DNA of 7,119 nt, from assembly GCA_964650405.1 (NCBI GenBank), contig CAZYTO010000286.1, forward strand, positions 1 through 7,119, read 5' to 3'. Both the position numbers and the translations under genes were made by a program. The notes below the pieces were generated by a model, which was not told the DNA's origin, did no database searches, and saw nothing but the letters and a program-made list of their open reading frames with translations. Shown piece after piece: positions 5,575 to 7,119 of the stretch (position 1 is its first letter; each line of letters begins with the position of its first letter). The DNA comes from CAZYTO01 sp964650405 (lineage in GTDB: Bacteria; Acidobacteriota; Thermoanaerobaculia; Gp7-AA8).

Positions 5575-6762
5575 GTGAAGCGCTTCGCCGTCACACTGCT
5601 GGTCTGGGCCGCGGCCTTCGCGTTGCTGTACCGCCTGGCCTGGAACCGCTACTACCCGCCGGGCGACTGGATCGCCGCGCTGATCGTCTCCTTCTTCGTG
5701 GCCCTCGGGGTCGGCGCCATCCGCAGGTCGCGCATGGAGCGCGGTGACGAGTTGATCGTCGGGCGCACCGGCGAGCCTCTTGCCGACGGTGCTCGCGTGG
5801 CCGTCGCCGGGACGCTCGAGCCGGCTGCCGGGACGCTCCTCGCGCCATTCAGCGGCGAAGCCTGCCTCGTGTACGAGTACGAGATCTTCCACATCGAACG
5901 GGGACGCACGCGCGGTTCGAGCAGCATCGAGGTCGTCGATCGCAGCGGCTTCGCCCTGGCACCGTGCGTCATCCGCGCCGGAGGCCGCGACATCGCATTG
6001 CACGCCTATCCCGGCCTGGAGCGCTTTCCCACGACGACCCATGACCCATCCAGCGGCCGGACGTACCTCGCCAATGCACACTTCGAAGACCGCACCGGCC
6101 TGGGCTTCATCACTGCCGCGTCCGAGGTGCTCGAGATGTTTCAGGACCGCACCGGCGTGGTGCGGAAGGACATACAGCTTTCGAAGCGTGAGGACCTCGA
6201 CGGCTCGTCGGTCCGCGAGGAGATCGTGCCGCCCGGGTCGCCGGTCTGCGTGATCGGGCGCTACGCCGCCGCGGAGAACGCCATGGTGCCGGAGCCCGAC
6301 ACGGCGCGGGTGCGTCTCATCCGCGGCACGCGCGACGAAGCCCTGGAGCACGTGCGCGACAAACGCCTCTCGGACGTGATCCTGGCCGTGTTCTTCCTCG
6401 TCGTCCCGTTCCTCGTGGCATGGGGCGTCCTCCACCTGCGCGAGAAGGACCTCGACGCGAAGGGAAGGAACTCGGTCCGCATCGACCGCGCCGAGGCGCT
6501 GCTCGACGCGGTGAAGTACGGCCGGACCGACGACGTGCGCCGGATCCTCGCGCGCGGCGGCGACGCCCGCGGCAGTGACGAATACGGCGTCCCGTACATC
6601 TCCTGGGCGCGGAATCCGGCCATCGCCAAACTGCTGCTCGACGGCGGCGCCGACGTCAACGCCGTGGGCAAGAACGGCCTCACTGCGCTCATGGAGGCGA
6701 AACGCGACGGCCGCGACGACGTGGCCGCCTTCCTCATCGCTCACGGCGCACGCCAGCAGTAG
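5575..6762 (+). CDS. Membrane protein with GIDE/BAM-like domain and C-terminal ankyrin repeats
   Basis: A 395-residue predicted inner-membrane protein. Hydrophobic helices lie at about 4-22 and 32-49, the latter followed by basic AIRRSRMER. Residues about 60-255 resemble the GIDE (BAM) domain of MUL1/MULAN-type proteins: ARVAVAGTLEPAAGTLLAPFSGEACLVYEYEI spans about 73-104, a strand with DRSGFALAP follows, and EEIVPPGSPVCVIGRY (215-230) closes the domain. A third membrane helix is at about 266-287. Residues about 304-395 form some three ankyrin-type repeats (ALLDAVKYGRTDDVRRILARG, IAKLLLDGGADVNAVGKNG, DVAAFLIAHGA). Ankyrin repeats stand where MUL1 has a RING, and no zinc-ligand cluster is present, so ligase activity is not implied. 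Charge rules suggest a cytoplasmic GIDE domain and periplasmic ankyrins, uncertainly. The start is GTG at 5575 without a clear Shine-Dalgarno. Function is unknown. Confidence 0.78.
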   Translation: MKRFAVTLLVWAAAFALLYRLAWNRYYPPGDWIAALIVSFFVALGVGAIRRSRMERGDELIVGRTGEPLADGARVAVAGTLEPAAGTLLAPFSGEACLVYEYEIFHIERGRTRGSSSIEVVDRSGFALAPCVIRAGGRDIALHAYPGLERFPTTTHDPSSGRTYLANAHFEDRTGLGFITAASEVLEMFQDRTGVVRKDIQLSKREDLDGSSVREEIVPPGSPVCVIGRYAAAENAMVPEPDTARVRLIRGTRDEALEHVRDKRLSDVILAVFFLVVPFLVAWGVLHLREKDLDAKGRNSVRIDRAEALLDAVKYGRTDDVRRILARGGDARGSDEYGVPYISWARNPAIAKLLLDGGADVNAVGKNGLTALMEAKRDGRDDVAAFLIAHGARQQ

Positions 6763-6764
6763 CC

Positions 6765-7119
6765 CTATCCGCCGAAGAGCGCCGCCGCGTTCTCCCAGAG
6801 GATCTTCCGCTCGACGTCTTCGCCGAGGGCCAGCGCGCGGAAGTCCTCGACGTTCCGCCGCATCGACACCACGCCGGGCGACGGCCAGTCGGTTCCCCAC
6901 AGGCACTTGTCCGCCAGGGCGGCCAGGCGCGGAACGTACTTCGGCAGCGCCTTTGGCGGGATGCCGGAGAGGTCGAGACGCACGTTGGCGTGGCGGCGCG
7001 CCAGGAACATGGCCGTCTCGCCGTAGAGGGGCCGGCCGGCATGCGCCAGGATGATGTTCAGCCTGGGGAAGTCGATGGCCACGTCGTCGACCGGCATGGG
7101 ATCGGCGAAGACGTTGCGG
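6765..7119 (-). CDS. Amidohydrolase-2 family metal-dependent hydrolase, C-terminal part
   Basis: The last about 118 residues of a TIM-barrel amidohydrolase (amidohydrolase-related/aminocarboxymuconate-semialdehyde decarboxylase-like group) run off the right edge. The reading frame stays open to 7119 and reads RNVFADP before the Met at 7097, so that Met is internal. LAHAGRP holds a conserved metal-site His, DLSGIPP follows, and LWGTDWPSPG carries the conserved metal-site Asp late in the barrel. ILWENAAALFGG is the typical C-terminal end. The enzyme probably hydrolyses or decarboxylates a small organic acid or lactone; the substrate cannot be told from this part. Its TAG stop at 6765-6767 lies two bases from the stop of the convergent GIDE-ankyrin gene, leaving no room for a separate terminator. 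Confidence 0.9.
   Translation of the reverse strand, partial: RNVFADPMPVDDVAIDFPRLNIILAHAGRPLYGETAMFLARRHANVRLDLSGIPPKALPKYVPRLAALADKCLWGTDWPSPGVVSMRRNVEDFRALALGEDVERKILWENAAALFGG

Noticed and set aside
5557..6906. Long minus-strand open frame (449 codons) opposite the GIDE-ankyrin gene
   Set aside because: It is the GC-driven antisense of a gene with clear domains, shows no recognisable motif, and runs into the amidohydrolase in another frame.

Overview
The window is GC-rich chromosomal DNA from a bacterium. Its composition, the LuxR-type regulators, an amidohydrolase tail, and short non-coding repeats filling the gaps fit an Acidobacteriota-like or similar soil/sediment lineage. That placement is inference; no rRNA or marker gene is present. 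Nothing looks like phage, plasmid, insertion sequence, CRISPR or RNA gene.

Layout. (1) Positions 1-796, plus strand: the 3' part of a GNAT-type acetyltransferase gene, apparently broken by a one-base frameshift near 47-50. (2) Positions 797-934: a short convergent gap almost filled by a perfect 27-bp inverted repeat whose arms each contain a smaller hairpin (REPIN-like). (3) Positions 935-3785, minus strand: a tightly coupled three-gene nucleotide-sugar cassette. Transcribed order is a DegT/DnrJ/EryC1/StrS aminotransferase, a soluble WbpM/PglF-type 4,6-dehydratase, and a PglD/NeuD-type sugar O/N-acyltransferase, with 4-bp stop/start overlaps at both junctions. Together they can supply 4,6-dehydration, 4-amination and N-acetylation of a UDP-HexNAc, the logic of UDP-N,N'-diacetylbacillosamine synthesis. 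No glycosyltransferase is in view. (4) Positions 3786-3969: a gap carrying a 7-bp tandem repeat. (5) Positions 3970-5402, minus strand: two signalling genes, a LuxR/NarL-type response regulator followed by an unusual protein with a histidine-kinase-like H-box hairpin joined directly to a receiver domain, without an ATPase domain. (6) Positions 5403-5574: a divergent promoter region. (7) Positions 5575-6762, plus strand: a membrane protein with two N-terminal membrane segments, a GIDE/BAM-like domain as in eukaryotic MUL1/MULAN, a third membrane segment and C-terminal ankyrin repeats. (8) Positions 6765-7119, minus strand: the C-terminal part of an amidohydrolase-2 family enzyme running off the right edge.

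The sugar cassette (and perhaps the GNAT) probably serves surface polysaccharide or glycoprotein synthesis. The two regulators may form a small phosphorelay module lacking its kinase in this window. The GIDE-ankyrin protein and the DHp-REC protein are the most unusual architectures here.
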